Assembly: GCF_964204645.1 (NCBI RefSeq)
Contig: NC_134026.1
Coordinates: forward strand, 24,012,650-24,076,649
Length of the DNA stretch: 64,000 bases
From: Tubulanus polymorphus
Lineage: Eukaryota; Nemertea; Palaeonemertea; Tubulaniformes; Tubulanidae
Direction: 5' to 3'
The notes beneath the pieces are model-generated. The model made no database searches and was not told the origin of the DNA. It saw only the letters and a program-made list of their open reading frames with translations. Shown here piece by piece: positions 1-11,716 of this stretch. The translations under genes were made by a program, and so were the position numbers. Every line of letters begins with the position of its first letter. The first letter of the stretch is position 1.

Positions 1-3000
1 AATTCAGGAGGGCATTCAGTTTTAATGATCTGTTCGCTTAGTTTCATGAAAAATTGATTGCCGGGAAAATCTACGACGATGTTACTGTTATTCAAATTGC
101 ATGGTTTGCAAAAAAGCCACCACAACTATCCATTGAATATCAATAGTAAGATTTTCAGTGAGTTGATGAAATATATATGTAAATAACCGAAATGGAATGT
201 ATTCGGTGGATACGTACAACAATGGGAAAACATAAAGTCTCAAGATATTCTTATGAAATGAAAGTGACACGATACCGATACTTTATGATCCTATTAAGTT
301 GTGTTTCGACTTTTTCATTTCAGAATTCGCTTATTTAGTGGATCCTTATTCATAACCCGTGTAACTTTGTTCTGTAATAAATGTTATGTTAGGTAATAGT
401 TAATTGTTTTATTTCATATTTAATAAAATTTTTATATTTTTACCAATCCATTTATCATACATACGTATATACATTAGAAATACATTTGTGTGAATTGAGT
501 AATTTGTAATCAAATACATATTGATGAAAGTTACAAAAGTTATGACGTAGAACCTCCGTCGCCCACGATTTGAATAAATGTCTGAGGCGCTTATAGTAAA
601 ACTGCGTTAACCAAGGCCAACAACAGAAAGATAGCACCATGTTTATCGCTATGGAAACATCGTATGCTCCGGAGAAATGACGAGTTGTCCGTCGAGAGTG
701 CAACAAAATACCAAAGTGATGTCGAACTGAATGCGTCAAATGAATTTGCCAATGGGAAGAGGTTATGAAAAAAGGTGCGCTCCCATTCACCTGCAATTTT
801 CAATGCTACCGGAGTAACCATCAGCTACGATGAAATATGAAAAGATTTCGAAAATGAAACAAATTACCAAAAGGAATGATGATAATGTGTGAAATGATGA
901 TGCATGAAGTACCGGACGTACGTAACCAGGTCTAAGAGCTGGGCGATTATTATATGTTATGTTATATTCTATGTTATCCATAGGATTTTAAAACTTCTGC
1001 GATTTCATCTACGTACGATATTATTTCGATGCAACCAGATGCTGAATATAACTCGGGGAATCCGTAAATGCCTGTTACAGCGGCCCGACTCCAGCCATCT
1101 CATCCTTTGAATAAACTATGGTATCAACAACAGTCTCGCTTCTCGTGCACTGCATAAGTCTGATTGGGTCTGGGCTACTCTTTTCCTTTTTATCAGTCAT
1201 ACGGTTGCCCATCCGCACGTGAAGATTCGTCGCTCTGCGCTTTTCCTAAACCGATTTGTCGAGTAGTAGCTCTGTATAATCCTCGCCCTTAAAGTGCCAT
1301 GGTAAAAATGCTGTGGCGATGAGATCGTCCACACGAACTGCAAGCAGACGGTATTTGATGTCGCCGGATAAAGAGCAGATAAATTCGGAGTAAATCAATT
1401 GTAACGAATCTCTCCGGTCGTAGTATACACAAACGGCAAATCACATAACTCAAAAAATTGTACAATCTGGGCGCGCGTGTAAATACATCCTTTTCATCTA
1501 TACATGAATCGAGAATTTTTCCTTTTATCAACAAAAGACAACCAGTAGAATTTATTGGAAGGGACATCCCTTGATAGAGCGATTACATCTTTTTACGAAT
1601 ACGGTCTTGTATTGCTCGGAAATATAAATCATTTTAGGAAGATTCTCTTTTCGATAGTCAATCATCTCCTGTCCACCTTATGTTGCTATGTAACTTCTAT
1701 ATAAGGGAGTGAGAAATCTAGCCGTTGTATTAACTCCAAAATATATATTTTTGGTATGATGACACCATTTTTCATCGACATCGCTGAATTATTGCTCAAT
1801 ATAAAATGTTTTCTGTTTTTGTTGACAATAATATCTTACGCGAAGCCTGTACCACCTACGGCATTCCTTCTTAATTTCCTATTGCACCTGGTTTTGACGG
1901 TAACTCTCGCTAAGCCAGCTTATGCAACGTGCGCGTCGGGGCGCATCCCCGGCGTATACATAAATCAACTTGTCGTTGTAACCTTAGCCCTATAAATAAA
2001 GCCTAACTACATCGATGGCCAAAAGATTAATGCGTAGTTTCAGCTACATAAATGGCGCCATATACTGTAATAACAAGGCATTAAATCGTTGTTCGGTCAG
2101 TGTCAGATAATTTTCTCTGATTTTCTGTTTTTATTCGACTTTTGTAAAAGAATCTCCTGATATTGATATTCTTAATGATAACAATAACAATTTCGTTTAA
2201 CTTTTTGAATTATGATAATTGTACAATAGTAATACAAATACAAGAATTCAAGATGGAGGGGCGCATGATTAAGCTTTATAAGATTTTCATGCCACCACAC
2301 CCAGTCACAATTGAATACGTCTTGTAAACGACGAAAGTGTAGGTGGCTGGGTTTCATAAAAAAAAGTTAATGTCTTAATTACTCTATTTGTTCTTAATCG
2401 AATTATGATTCAGTGAAACCATTAGCCGATAAATACTATCAAAGAAAAATCATATAGGGCTTGAAATGATATGCAAAAAAATTCATTGCGTATGAAGAGC
2501 TTGAACAATTTGTATTTGACCATCACAATAACTCTGCAGTGTACATGGAGACATACAACATCCATCATATGTACAACATGATGTCAGCTCAGCAATCTGT
2601 TACTGGAACTATGGGACAGACATCACTACGAAAAAGCTGTGCGCTGTTGACATTTAGATGTGATGTCGAGCATGAATTTTTGATAAAATGCGACATAATA
2701 AAAGATTATCACATCGCGCACCTAGTTTACATATGATAGAAATATAGTTCCATTTACTGAGATAAGCACCAAAGCGAGTCGTCGGAAACCTAAGTTTAGA
2801 AGCTCCTACGTAAATATATGAAAGCATTTCGTTGGCTTCTTAGATCGATGAGTGATGCGCTGTTTGAACTGCGTGATGGACTCCTCTGGTGTGTTTTAAG
2901 ATGTCGTTTTTACGTGCGTGCACCAGACAAACAGAAACTTAGCCAGGATTTCTTCTCCACTTTCTAGGATTCGATTCTTTCACGGTCCGAAGATTACGAG

Positions 3001-3020
3001 GAGAAATATAAAACCAGTTG
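1..3020. other. No recognised gene
   Basis: AT-rich sequence with only short open frames on both strands. Around 560-800 two overlapping minus-strand frames stay open after a possible splice acceptor near 792, but neither resembles a family I know. I see no RNA gene or repeat structure here. Confidence 0.4.
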
Positions 3021-3152
3021 CTACATTGATCGAAGGGCATTTTGCTCATGCGTTGCCTGAAATATCATCAATTTGAAAGGGGAATCAGCCCTCGGGTGAA
3101 ATGTAGTCGTCCAAGCGTTTGGAACACCGGTGCTACTACTGCTGTCACTTCG

Positions 3153-3212
3153 GTCTTTTACAAGGATCGATGATAAAAAGTAGTCTTTTACAAGGATCGA
3201 TGATAAAAGAGA
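3153..3212. repeat. Two-copy 30-bp tandem duplication
   Basis: The sequence gtcttttacaaggatcgatg followed by ataaaa occurs at 3153 and again at 3183, giving two nearly identical units of 30 bp. It lies just upstream of the inverted repeat and the interspersed-element copy that follow. Confidence 0.8.
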
Positions 3213-3260
3213 ACAATGTGGAGGAAACACTACTGTTCATGATCTGAACATTGATATAAT

Positions 3261-3355
3261 TGAACATTGATGAATGAAGCTGTACTGAGTAGAATGAAAA
3301 TATGCCCTATTTTTTCTGCATACTAGTGCACTGCAGCTTCATTTATCAATGTTCA
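3261..3355. repeat. Inverted repeat, 22-bp arms
   Basis: The arm at 3261-3282 (tgaacattgatgaatgaagc plus tg) is the reverse complement of 3334-3355 with one mismatch. The 51-bp loop has no recognisable content. It abuts the minus-strand element copy starting near 3361 and may be part of that insertion or an older foldback. Confidence 0.75.
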
Positions 3356-3360
3356 GTTAT

Positions 3361-3905
3361 CCCTGTTTCAGGGACGCCATACCCACTTGATGAAATGCTT
3401 TTCAGTTTCACAATTTCAATAACCAAGGCCCTCTGGTGAAAAAACGTATACAGTAATCAATGACCTTGAAACTCATTATAATCATAGACCATGTAATGAG
3501 CTACAATTTTGCAGTTGATTGTAGTCACAAAATGCATAGGTACCGGTACCAATATGTGTGGAAATACCACGTCATTCCACCATTCAACGCCCCCTGGTGA
3601 ACTTTAACCGAAAATAATTACCTTGAAACCCGCCATGGTGAGACCAAAAACTGAGTTATCCCAATTCCGTGAGAGAATGATGACGTGCCCTATGATATCG
3701 CTAACAATGATATCAAGACTGCACGTTAGAAATCAGTTGACATTTTCCTCAAAAGACCTTTTATACATCTATGATGATGACTAAGATGGCCGCCGATTGC
3801 GTAAAAATTGACTGATCGAAAAACCCCTCTGGTATGTTAAAGATATTTTCTCAAAGTATCTTCATCACGAGGTCAAAAAGATGGCCGAGGTCGACCCAAT
3901 TGCCC
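3361..3905 (-). mobile_element. Interspersed element, copy C (reverse orientation)
   Basis: Read on the minus strand, this stretch follows the order of the long element at 60.6-62.2 kb: a segment ending in a 'gatggcc' motif, a segment with 'gcggccatctt', a unit with 'gttgtagct', 'ctatgatt' and 'agggggcgttgaat', then 'tattgaaattgt', 'aagtgggtatggcgtccctg'. It is diverged and shorter than copy B, with only about one of the ~154-bp internal units. No open frame of transposase or reverse transcriptase is visible, so it is probably non-autonomous. I cannot name the family. Confidence 0.7.
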
Positions 3906-4296
3906 TAAGACGATGCAGGTTGAACGAGCTCTTACATCAATGAGTTCGATCCGATACACCGAACAAGGCAGAATCCCAGGCCATTAACGCCATAGTATTA
4001 CGCCTGATGAGGCTTGGCTTTCTGCACTTAAGCAACGGTGGAAATTAATAATTGACGAGTAAGCGCGGAAGGATCATTAGCCGTCAATAAGAATTGGAAT
4101 TGTTTTGAGTAATGTCACAGTGGTCGTATTTGATTACAATCAATCACACTCTCAAGTGTCGGCGATAAGCGAACGCTGTTAAAACAAAACTTGTCGAATC
4201 ATCAAGAGAATAAATGGGCCGAGAAACACATCTATACCTGTCCAATTTGAACCACAACCATGCCTAGAATTACAAGCCAAAATATATGATTGTAGG

Positions 4297-4835
4297 TAAA
4301 AATGCCACCGGTAAAAATGCCACCAAATTTTGCAACATAGGAAAAAATGCCACCAGTAAAAATGCCACTTTTTGTACAGTAGGAACATATGCCACCAGGA
4401 AAAAATTATTAACATACATAGATTTAAGTTGACTGTAATTGTCAGTCATTTTATCAATGATGTTACTATTGTATTTGGCTGTATTTTAGTACCCCTAAGT
4501 TTCCCCACTTTAAATTTCTTTAGTTTGTGGCTGGTTTTATGTTGTATATTACCCCTATCGTGTACTTATCAATCTACCTACAATCAGTTTGCTGTATATA
4601 ATCTGGATAGGAAATGTCTGAACATGAACTGTAGAATTTTATTATCATCATTTTGTTCGTTTTAAACTGTTGAAAAGAAATCATTGTATGTTACTTGTTA
4701 ATCGAAAAATATACCTTGTTAATCTTACAAATTATTAGTCTGTCTGAAAATAAAACTGTGGAATTATTATCATTATTTTTTCATTTTAAACTGTTGAAAA
4801 AAATCGTTGGTGGCATTTTTACCGGTGGCATTTTT
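4297..4835. mobile_element. Foldback (inverted-terminal-repeat) element
   Basis: The left arm 4297-4324 carries two tandem 'aaaaatgccacc' units joined by 'ggt'. The right arm 4809-4835 is its reverse complement ('ggtggcatttttaccggtgg' and onward). Further, less regular copies of the unit lie at 4346-4370 and 4391-4400. The ~480-bp interior has a diverged direct repeat (about 4628-4683 and 4755-4806, both with 'ttttaaactgttgaaaa') and no coding frame. This looks like a non-autonomous DNA or foldback element. Confidence 0.7.
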
Positions 4836-4845
4836 TCCGTATACC

Positions 4846-7311
4846 AATATATATGTATAGTACAGTGAAATTTTGATATTTTTTTTCCAAATTCCATCAG
4901 TTCATTTCGAACCAAAGCTATGTCGGGAATTACAAACCAATATCGAAACCATGTGCGCAGTGAAGGGACCTTTTTTAATGTCTCTGCGAATTGCCATGTT
5001 ATTTCCTCGGAAGAGTGGGTTTATTTTTCATAGCAAATCGTTCATCTATTTCGGTCTCTCCTTCGCCAAAACACAAACTGCCTTCTGAAAGCCTTCCGTT
5101 TCGCAGATTAACTTGTGTTGGCAATTTTGAAAACATTAATGAAAGCTTCGTCTTCATGGCTGGTATAATCTCTAAGACATTGCGGATAATTTAATTATTT
5201 CCTTCTAGACAGGGATTCACATCGGCACTGAGAGAATATCATCGCGTGAACGCTATTTCGTCAAGATGCAATTGAACAGAACTCTAAGTGGTGCATACAG
5301 TCGCTCTGTAACTCGGTGGTGTATACTTGGTAATGACGCTAATAGTTGCCATTTGTGGAAACCACAGTGTACATTGGGTGGTGAAACCTTGGAATCGTCA
5401 GAAAGATTACTCCAATGCGAAGGATCACGACAACTCGAATTAACAAAATTTAGTTTCCACTTGTATTCAATCGAGATGATGTACCGAGTTTCCATATTCG
5501 AAGACCGGCATTTATTTCTTTTACAATAAGTGAACCACGCTTTCGACATAATGAACTTCTCGCGTTTGACGCTTCCGGCGATTTTGTATTCTGACGTCAT
5601 CGACAACAATGGAATAAAATGGCGTGATGCGCATTTATGAACGAAAGCAAACGTTTTTGCACAGTGAACAGTCAACAGCGGTAATGTCTGAATTACGCCT
5701 CATACTAGCAGACAAAATAAAGAAGCGCATATCGACATTTTGTTTTTGTCTTTGTCGTCAATACGTCCTTCTCCGAATCGTTATATCCATCCCACGGGAT
5801 CCACTACCGAATCCGACGTGGCGCTGAAATTTAGATTTAGTGAAGATAAATTGCCCAAGTCACAGAGGACTGCCAATTTTCTACGCGGTAATTCCGATTC
5901 AAAGATCGTATGACCCGGGAAAAGATAATCGCGTAAAGAATATAGAGGTGGAATTGATCTGTCATCAGCCATTTCTATTTCTGATTTCCATTTCTATTTG
6001 CAAAATGAACGTACTCCTCCACATTGCTGGAAAAATAAGGCCAAACTTATTAGATACTTTACTAAATGATGGCCAAAGGAATTCACATTTCAATACTGTT
6101 AATTTTTTTGAGATCGAAGTTTTATGAACAGTTCAACAGTTTTCCAATCGACACCCACTTCGGCAATTACACGGCGTTACCAAGGTAACCCATTGATAGT
6201 TATCTTATTCGTCAAGCATTAAGTGGAAAATGAGGAGTACCGAGAAAATTGGCGAATTCTACCCGGTATGAGATTTAGAGCGCGACAAAACCCGTTACGT
6301 TACAGATATGACAGTTGCGTGTATAATGAGAGTGCACACAGCGGCGAGAGTTCTCAGACAAATGAAATGAAATTTGGTTTAACGATCACATCGAGTGCGC
6401 TACCAGACAAATGAATTAGAACTTTCATCGTAGTTTTTGCTGAATACAATTTGTAACATAACAATGACACTTTTGCATGTAAATGTTACAAGCAGAAAGC
6501 AAAAGCAAAAAGCTCCGCTTTGTTATCTGCAAAATGTCTATAATGTCTATAATGAATATAGATCCCTGCCGTGATAAATCTTCAATTTTTTTTGTAGTTT
6601 CTTGCACTCCTTTTTTATTGTATAATATCAAAATTAGAATTGATAAAGTAAGCAAGTTGTTTTCTTAGAGTATGTAAAATGCGGTAGCTTGAACTTGGAT
6701 TTCAATCCGGCAGTCACATGTACAAATGATGGTTGCCTGAAAAAAGCAAAATAAAACCGAGTGGTTTTCGCTATTTCAATTGTTTTCATCAACGACAGAC
6801 AATATATGCAAGACGCGTATGTATTAGAACCTGAAGGTAATAATAAAGGAAGTAATTTTCAGATACGGACGCTGGTAATTAAATTTCCTACTGGATATAT
6901 CGCCTAGGAAACGTTAAACATACATACGTTATGCGGATAATCAAACCTAATTATCACTTCTTTTGTAAGACGGGTGACCAACGTTTATATCTCACAGATA
7001 GGGAACTGCGTATAGAGATACACTATGTCAGCCTAGAAAATACCTTCTAACAAGCGCCAAGGACGTAAATTAAGAAGGAGAAATTGATGAGGAAAATTAT
7101 TGCACCCAGCATGTGCTTCCGAAATGAAGGATGTCGTGGTGCCCCGCCGGAGAAGTGGTGCCGACCGGCTTTCATGTGTTGAAGTACTGAAGAGATATCA
7201 AACAACTGGCCCCAGAAATATCTTTTTATCCGGCTACACTTAATTAATTGTCTTTACCATTGGATTTCCTGTTTACCCTACGACGAAAGAATATGTCAAT
7301 ACTGTAATCTA
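4846..7311. other. No recognised gene; open frames of unclear meaning at 5.2-6.4 kb
   Basis: Between about 5210 and 6420 the sequence has more CG dinucleotides and longer open frames than its surroundings, on both strands; the longest is the minus-strand frame 5253-5675 (about 140 codons). None of these translations resembles a family I recognise and I see no paired splice signals that would build a gene. It could be a decayed gene or untranslated sequence. The rest holds nothing I can name. Confidence 0.35.
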
Positions 7312-7457
<146 letters not shown>

Positions 7458-9423
7458 GTTAATTTTTCTGCGTTTGTTAGAACGTACGAGATTTCAGGAA
7501 ATGTGTGGTCTAACCCAAGTATTTATGAAAGTGCACGCGTTTTGAAAGTTCCATTGAAGACTTCATTTGTTCGTTTAAAAAAGGTCAAAGTTAAATGAGT
7601 GTTAAATGAGAATAACGACAGAAATTAAAATGCTTTGCAATTGAGTTTATCGTTATCACAATTCTCAAAGCAGCTATTCGAAGCCATTTTACAGAAAAAC
7701 TTATCCAATCATTTAACAACCAAATGACTGATATAAACTGATTATTATCATCTAGTTTCTAAAGCCTGGGTAGATCATTAGAACAATTAGAATTGATAAA
7801 ATCAGCGGTTACAGTTTTATACAGATTTTGTTCTCTTTGATAATTCAATGAAAGGCTCGCAAACAAATAATATCGGAAATTAGAAAAGAAGAGCAATGTT
7901 TTCTTTCGTTTGACACACACGGAAGTAGTTTGTCGTGGGTTAAGTACAGCCGACGATCGTATAGATGCATCGTAGTTTATCACTAGCATTTCACTCGAAG
8001 GTCGATTATATCGGCCACCTGCGGAGGGAATACGACAACCGCATCTCGTCGTATATTTCCTCCGCTATAGTCAATGATTTCAGTAATAATCAGACCGGTG
8101 ACTATCGGGAAAGATATGAGCTCCCATGTTCGATAGATTTACACATCCGATAGATTGAGTCGGGAAACCAATTTCAAACTTCGCATGCGGTGTCAGCAAG
8201 ATATCGCCGAGTGTTCGGATCAGTATCAATATTTGGTTTCATTGGAGCCATGACATGACACCAAATACATATATTATTTGTCTGTTAGTATCTGTGGCAA
8301 TTGCCTGATGCTGTTTTCTATACATTTCCAAAGTCTCCTGAGTTAACAGATTTGAACAGTATCAGCCACGTAGTTGATCAAACTGATATCCATCCTTTCG
8401 GTTTTCGGTAAACATAGTTAGAAATTTCAGATTTCTGCCAAAACCAATCATCTGTTTACAAATCTAGAAACAGCTCCATCTCTGTCTTCAAAAGTACCAT
8501 TGATTATGCATGACTGCTAGCCCGCGATGATGGGTAAATATAAAGCATACCATTTCGATTTACAACAATATTTTCAGTATGATTTACGAATATTATTGGG
8601 AATTTGATTCGCCAATTCTAGGTTAATTAGGACTTTAAGCTGAACATATGTCATTATATGACCATTGCCCGCACATGTCACTTCTGTCAGATAACAGATG
8701 AATGATGGTCGATAATATTCCAGATGTCACATTTTTGTTCCTAGTAGAGATATCGGCCAGATGATGCTATCAAATCATGGCACTATCGAATATTTCTTTT
8801 TCGAATTTAGTAACAACACGTCGTACGCTGACAATAGTTACATTGCGGAATTTGAAGGAAGATGAAAACCAACATCATTTATCTATTCATTGATAAATAT
8901 TACGAATACTCGTCGATTTTAAAGCTACCCTAAGCCAATTATGATTTTATTTAAACTGGAAATAATTGTTAGGTTGAGATAAATGAAGCAATTATATTGA
9001 CTGCAGCAGGCGTCGACCGTTTCAAAGCTAATTGCAAATTGTGGACGTGATCTAAGTTCAACTATTATACAGATAAATATGATAAACTTGACGAAAGATA
9101 CGTTGAACCATGGGTGTATATGCTAGGAGTTTACTGTTAATACGTCCATGGTTGAACCTTTTCCAATTTACAGCAACAAACGCATCCACCAGGCTCCGGT
9201 GATCAAAGGATGACGACGAAGCAATTGCTATAGGCTACACAATTTCCACGGAAGATATCAAGATCTGGTCGCGGTATAATTGGGAAAATCATCATTCAGT
9301 CGTCTACAGTAATTACTATGGCATTTAAGGAAGAAATAGAGCAGAGACGAACCTCGACAGCAATTCGTTAGTATGAATGAAATGTATATCTTTAATTACT
9401 AAGATTCTATTCATATCTTTTAT
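7458..9423. other. No recognised gene
   Basis: Only short frames are present. A stop-free minus-strand stretch of about 50 codons near 7985-8150 overlaps an equally long plus-strand frame; neither is recognisable. Downstream exons of the receptor gene whose first exon is at 9689-10081 should lie on this strand, but I could not identify any. Confidence 0.35.
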
Positions 9424-9492
9424 AGAGAATCCCACACTGATATAACGAGAAAGATGAAGTCGAAAAGGTGCCCGTTATATCAGTGTGGGATT
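9424..9492. repeat. Perfect 20-bp hairpin with foldback-element termini
   Basis: aatcccacactgatataacg (9428-9447) is the perfect reverse complement of 9473-9492, with a 25-bp loop. The outer 13 bases at 9424-9436 (agagaatcccaca) are identical to the terminus of the hammerhead-bearing foldback element at 41954, which suggests a short relative of that element. Confidence 0.85.
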
Positions 9493-9688
9493 TATCTATA
9501 TATCGTCGAAGCAGGGGCATAGTGGTTCACCAATGATTATCTATTCATATTTGTTATATTTGTCTCTCGAATGATTTTTTTCTCTGTTTCAGGTCATACT
9601 AAAGGCATGGAATATCGAATATTGTTATGAATGGTTTGATAGGAGAGTTTCATTTATCTCCGTGCGATGATTATACTCGCAGACTTAC

Positions 9689-10081
9689 CTCGTATTTACT
9701 TTCTACATAACCGTTCCCTAGTGACAACACAGGAAGTCCCGCATAAGACGTCAAATAGGACAACATAGGATCCACAAAAGTTGATACGACGCCGAAAATA
9801 TCATTTTCGGCCATTGCTGCACATATATCATTTGTTAAACTTTTAGGGTCGGCGCTGAAGCTTATATTGAGACCTGTGACGGAGACATTATGATCCTTCA
9901 GTAGTTTATCGCTTACCAGACGGATACTTTCGTAGAAAGGGCCGTGGAAATTTCGGAGGTTGTTCTCATCTTTGAATAAAATGCCGATTTTGACGCTATT
10001 TTGTGTCGACGACACAATAGAGCAAACAACACAAATTGTTACGACTAACGTGCCTTTAACTACATCCATGCGCCGAATCAT
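9689..10081 (-). CDS. First coding exon, ANF/ionotropic-glutamate-receptor-type ligand-binding domain (partial gene)
   Basis: The exon encodes 131 residues from ATG at 10081 and ends in phase 0 at a good donor (GAG then gtaagt, reading the minus strand). Residues 1-26 form a signal peptide (hydrophobic TLVVTICVVC core). From about residue 29 the pattern (VKIGILFKDE, a helix with FYESIRLVSDKLL, then NDICAAMAENDIFGVVS, and GLPVLSLGNG) matches the first lobe of a type I periplasmic-binding fold. That fold forms the amino-terminal domain of ionotropic glutamate receptors and the ectodomain of natriuretic-peptide-type guanylyl cyclases. The tract '...AAMAENDIFGVVS...AGLPVLS' favours a glutamate-receptor-like protein, but I cannot decide the subfamily. 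The rest of the gene must lie at lower coordinates, probably beyond the window start. Confidence 0.7.
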
Positions 10082-11530
10082 CGTCGACTTGTGACCAACA
10101 AATCACATCCTTTCATTTTCATAAACATTAAACGAATAGTAATCCTAGATAGATCCTACATGTCGATTGTAATCCGCGCTTTTACATATTCGTATGTGAC
10201 TGTCAGTTGAAAGAGGTGACGCGATTCAACGATTTGCGGTTATTTCGCCCCATTCTCCGCATTGATCATCGGCAAGCGAGGTAAAATCTCATGCTACACG
10301 CAACGTATCTTGTGCACCTGTCACCCACGCTATGATGGTTTCGTGTCCGATACCGAACCCGCATTAGCCAACTCTGTTTTAGATGCGCGGTAATTCGCTT
10401 TGACAGAAAACCTAAGTCGCTTTTAATCCGTATTCATTATCACGGCTTGTAAAACTAGCCATACTCACTAATTTTGCTTTCCCGTTTCCACCCTGAGATC
10501 TCGATGTTGCTTCCCTGGTGCATTAATCACGAAGTGATGCCGGGATGAGAAAGGGATGTGGCGACAGTTACGCAGATAAACTGTGCGAGACCTCGCTGAG
10601 ATTATAGCCACCTGTTGTTTTTCAGTATATTAATTGAGTAAAGCTCGCGGTTTGACCGTCACATTCGCCGATGACGAATTGATTAGAAATTAAAACAAAA
10701 TTGTCATGTGTTGATTATACACTGGCCCGTGTACTTATAATTAGAGCAGTACTACAAGGTTTATCATCACATTGTACTACAAACTGAATTTTTGATTATC
10801 TATATCATTACCATCATCAAATACAAAAATATATAGATTCCCAAAACGTATCTAGGTTGGTATTCACCTCGCGTAGTCGTGGCAAGTAGGAATAATGCAA
10901 ATATATGGCTCGAGAGATAGAGAGCAATTTTTTTCTTCCTTTTACGGGTTTATTTTGTTGATAATTAATGCTCCCGTATACGATTCGAATCAATCTAAAC
11001 AGTTTTGTAATCGTATAACACAAATAGCTTGTCCTGCTGTTGATTATGGCAGTTGTTTAAATATGTAAACACAAAGAGGGTTCTTTGATGAATAAATGCA
11101 TTTCATTATTTGTATGCGTATCATGATTTTCCCAAAAAGCAATCAATTCGTTTCTGGTACTCAATCCAGCGATTTTACAGCATAGGTGGATTGGGTAATG
11201 TCAAGTCTCTCATCGGCATCGGCTGTCCGTTTAACAAAACACGAAAAAAACGTTTTTAGAGCTTTTTCAGCTACTTGACAACCATCATGCTTTTTGAGAT
11301 GATTCTCGATTTTTCCTTTGTTAACATGACAGAACAATTGCTGAAGCTAAGCGGCGAGTTTATGTCCGATCGTAATAATGAATAATTGAATTTCATCGTC
11401 AATTTATCTTGACGTGTAAAAAATCGATCACAATAATCTAGCGAAGTAGTCTGAAATCCCGAAAAGTCAGGCACGGATCCTCCATAAAAACAAAAAGAGA
11501 AAGTGGTTTTGTCGCGTCGTGCAATGAAAT
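10082..11530. other. Intergenic; probable upstream region of the receptor gene and downstream of grainyhead
   Basis: No gene was recognised. The two flanking genes are both on the minus strand, so this stretch should hold the 5' region of the receptor gene (near 10082-10400, where CG dinucleotides are more frequent) and sequence past the grainyhead poly(A) site. Confidence 0.4.
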
Positions 11531-11542
11531 AAAATAGAACAA

Positions 11543-11548
11543 TTTATT
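11543..11548 (-). terminator. Poly(A) signal AATAAA of the grainyhead gene
   Basis: AATAAA on the minus strand, 168 bases past the grainyhead stop codon. It is the first canonical signal after the stop and implies a 3' UTR of about 190 bases. Confidence 0.6.
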
Positions 11549-11716
11549 TTACACATATCTCGAAACATAATATATACGTATATATACAAACTATGGCACG
11601 TTAAAATAAGGAGAGACGATTATGTCATTATTATTATACAGGGTCCGTCGATCAACGATGGACACGAATCAAAACATATATGATGAAAAAGAGATTTTGT
11701 TATCGTTGTTTTCTCT

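Noticed and set aside
455-821. Two overlapping minus-strand frames after a possible acceptor near 792
   Set aside because: Both frames stay open for more than 70 codons but neither resembles the missing parts of the receptor gene or any family I know, and no matching donor was found.
5253-5675. 140-codon minus-strand frame in a CG-richer patch
   Set aside because: No motif, overlapping plus-strand frame of similar quality, and no splice partners. Kept only as a note on the region.
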